Below, in pieces: positions 63,813 to 64,000 of a DNA stretch of 64,000 nucleotides; position 1 is the stretch's first letter, and each line of letters opens with the position of its first letter. Where the stretch lies: contig JAQXGF010000105.1 of assembly GCA_029006155.1 (NCBI GenBank), positions 33,933-97,932 of the forward strand, written 5' to 3'. Origin of the DNA: Lachnospiraceae bacterium (GTDB lineage: Bacteria > Bacillota > Clostridia > Lachnospirales > Lachnospiraceae). The notes under the pieces were generated by a model. It worked only from the letters and a program-made list of their open reading frames with translations. It did no database searches and was not told where the DNA came from. The position numbers were made by a program, and so were the translations under genes.

Positions 63813-64000
63813 CTATCCATTTCTGGACTTCCCACACCCCAGAATTCGCTCCGCGTTCTCCACGCGCTCTCGCGTCGGCGTCGGGATGCCTTCCAGCGGG
63901 TAGGGGATGCCGAGCTTCTCCCATTTGAATACGCCGAGTGTGTGATACGGCAGCACCTCGACACGCTGCACATTGTCAAGCGTATCGAGAAAGCTTCTCA
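63813..64000 (-). CDS. pflA: Pyruvate formate-lyase activating enzyme, C-terminal end only
   Basis: 62 codons at the window edge. The translation includes VEVLPYHTLGVFKWEKLGI and PYPLEGIPTPTRERVENAE, the characteristic C-terminus of PflA-type radical-SAM glycyl-radical activases. The radical-SAM CxxxCxxC part lies outside. PflA activates pyruvate formate-lyase, the main acetyl-CoA source in many fermenters. Other glycyl-radical activases share this tail less closely. Confidence 0.85.
   Translation of the reverse strand, partial: RSFLDTLDNVQRVEVLPYHTLGVFKWEKLGIPYPLEGIPTPTRERVENAERILGCGKSRNG

Overview
The window looks like a chromosomal segment of an anaerobic, Gram-positive gut-type Clostridia, most likely a Lachnospiraceae member. 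This is inferred from gene content and not from a marker gene: a two-subunit class I fumarase, FlxABCD/HdrABC redox proteins, an [FeFe] hydrogenase, an L,D-transpeptidase with choline-binding-type repeats, a NiaR-linked ECF transporter, cdaA/cdaR, glycyl-radical activase (pflA), Firmicutes-type sigma-A promoters and strong AGGAGG ribosome-binding sites. Nearly all genes lie on the minus strand. I saw no rRNA, tRNA, CRISPR array, insertion sequence or prophage.

Layout. 1-4.5 kb: end of hisC, an ABC exporter and glmM. 4.5-16.9 kb: one long minus-strand operon that starts at a near-consensus promoter (16856-16884), runs through a cobalamin riboswitch (about 16640-16800) and a terminator (16532-16563), and then encodes an [FeFe] hydrogenase, HdrB, HdrC, HdrA, FlxD, FlxC, FlxB, FlxA, a FrdB/TfrB-like iron-sulfur protein, a FrdA/TfrA-like flavoprotein and both fumarase subunits. 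17-19 kb: a secreted cell-wall-binding L,D-transpeptidase on the plus strand. 19-23.8 kb: branched-chain amino-acid (liv) ABC operon with a structured leader. 23.8-30.5 kb: mreB-recD2-comF-cdaA-cdaR-HPr run. 30.8-30.95 kb: a probable small RNA. 31-37 kb: uvrB, uvrA and a decayed M28 peptidase. 37-41.7 kb: YczE-like protein and an ecfS-ecfT-ecfA-niaR operon. 41.7-48.4 kb: the F1Fo ATP synthase operon, with a delta-alpha fusion. 48.4-53.6 kb: LysR regulator, AAA/DUF4143 ATPase, DUF805 protein, aldo/keto reductase and CorA. 53.7-62.6 kb: sugar-type ABC importer with two FAD oxidoreductases, controlled by a ROK repressor and an HTH-less LacI-type protein. 62.9-64 kb: secreted Ig-like protein and the end of pflA.

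How it fits together. The standout is the 12 kb redox operon. Its products could make a soluble electron-bifurcating machine: FlxA takes electrons from NADH, HdrA splits them between ferredoxin and the HdrBC branch, ferredoxin electrons leave as H2 through the hydrogenase, and the HdrBC branch reduces fumarate through the FrdAB-like pair. Fumarase supplies fumarate from malate. No membrane anchor gene is present. Control by a cobalamin riboswitch suggests a backup electron sink used when B12-dependent sinks (for example acetogenesis or methylmalonyl-CoA mutase) are starved. The gene identities are well supported; the assembled complex and its physiological role are inference.
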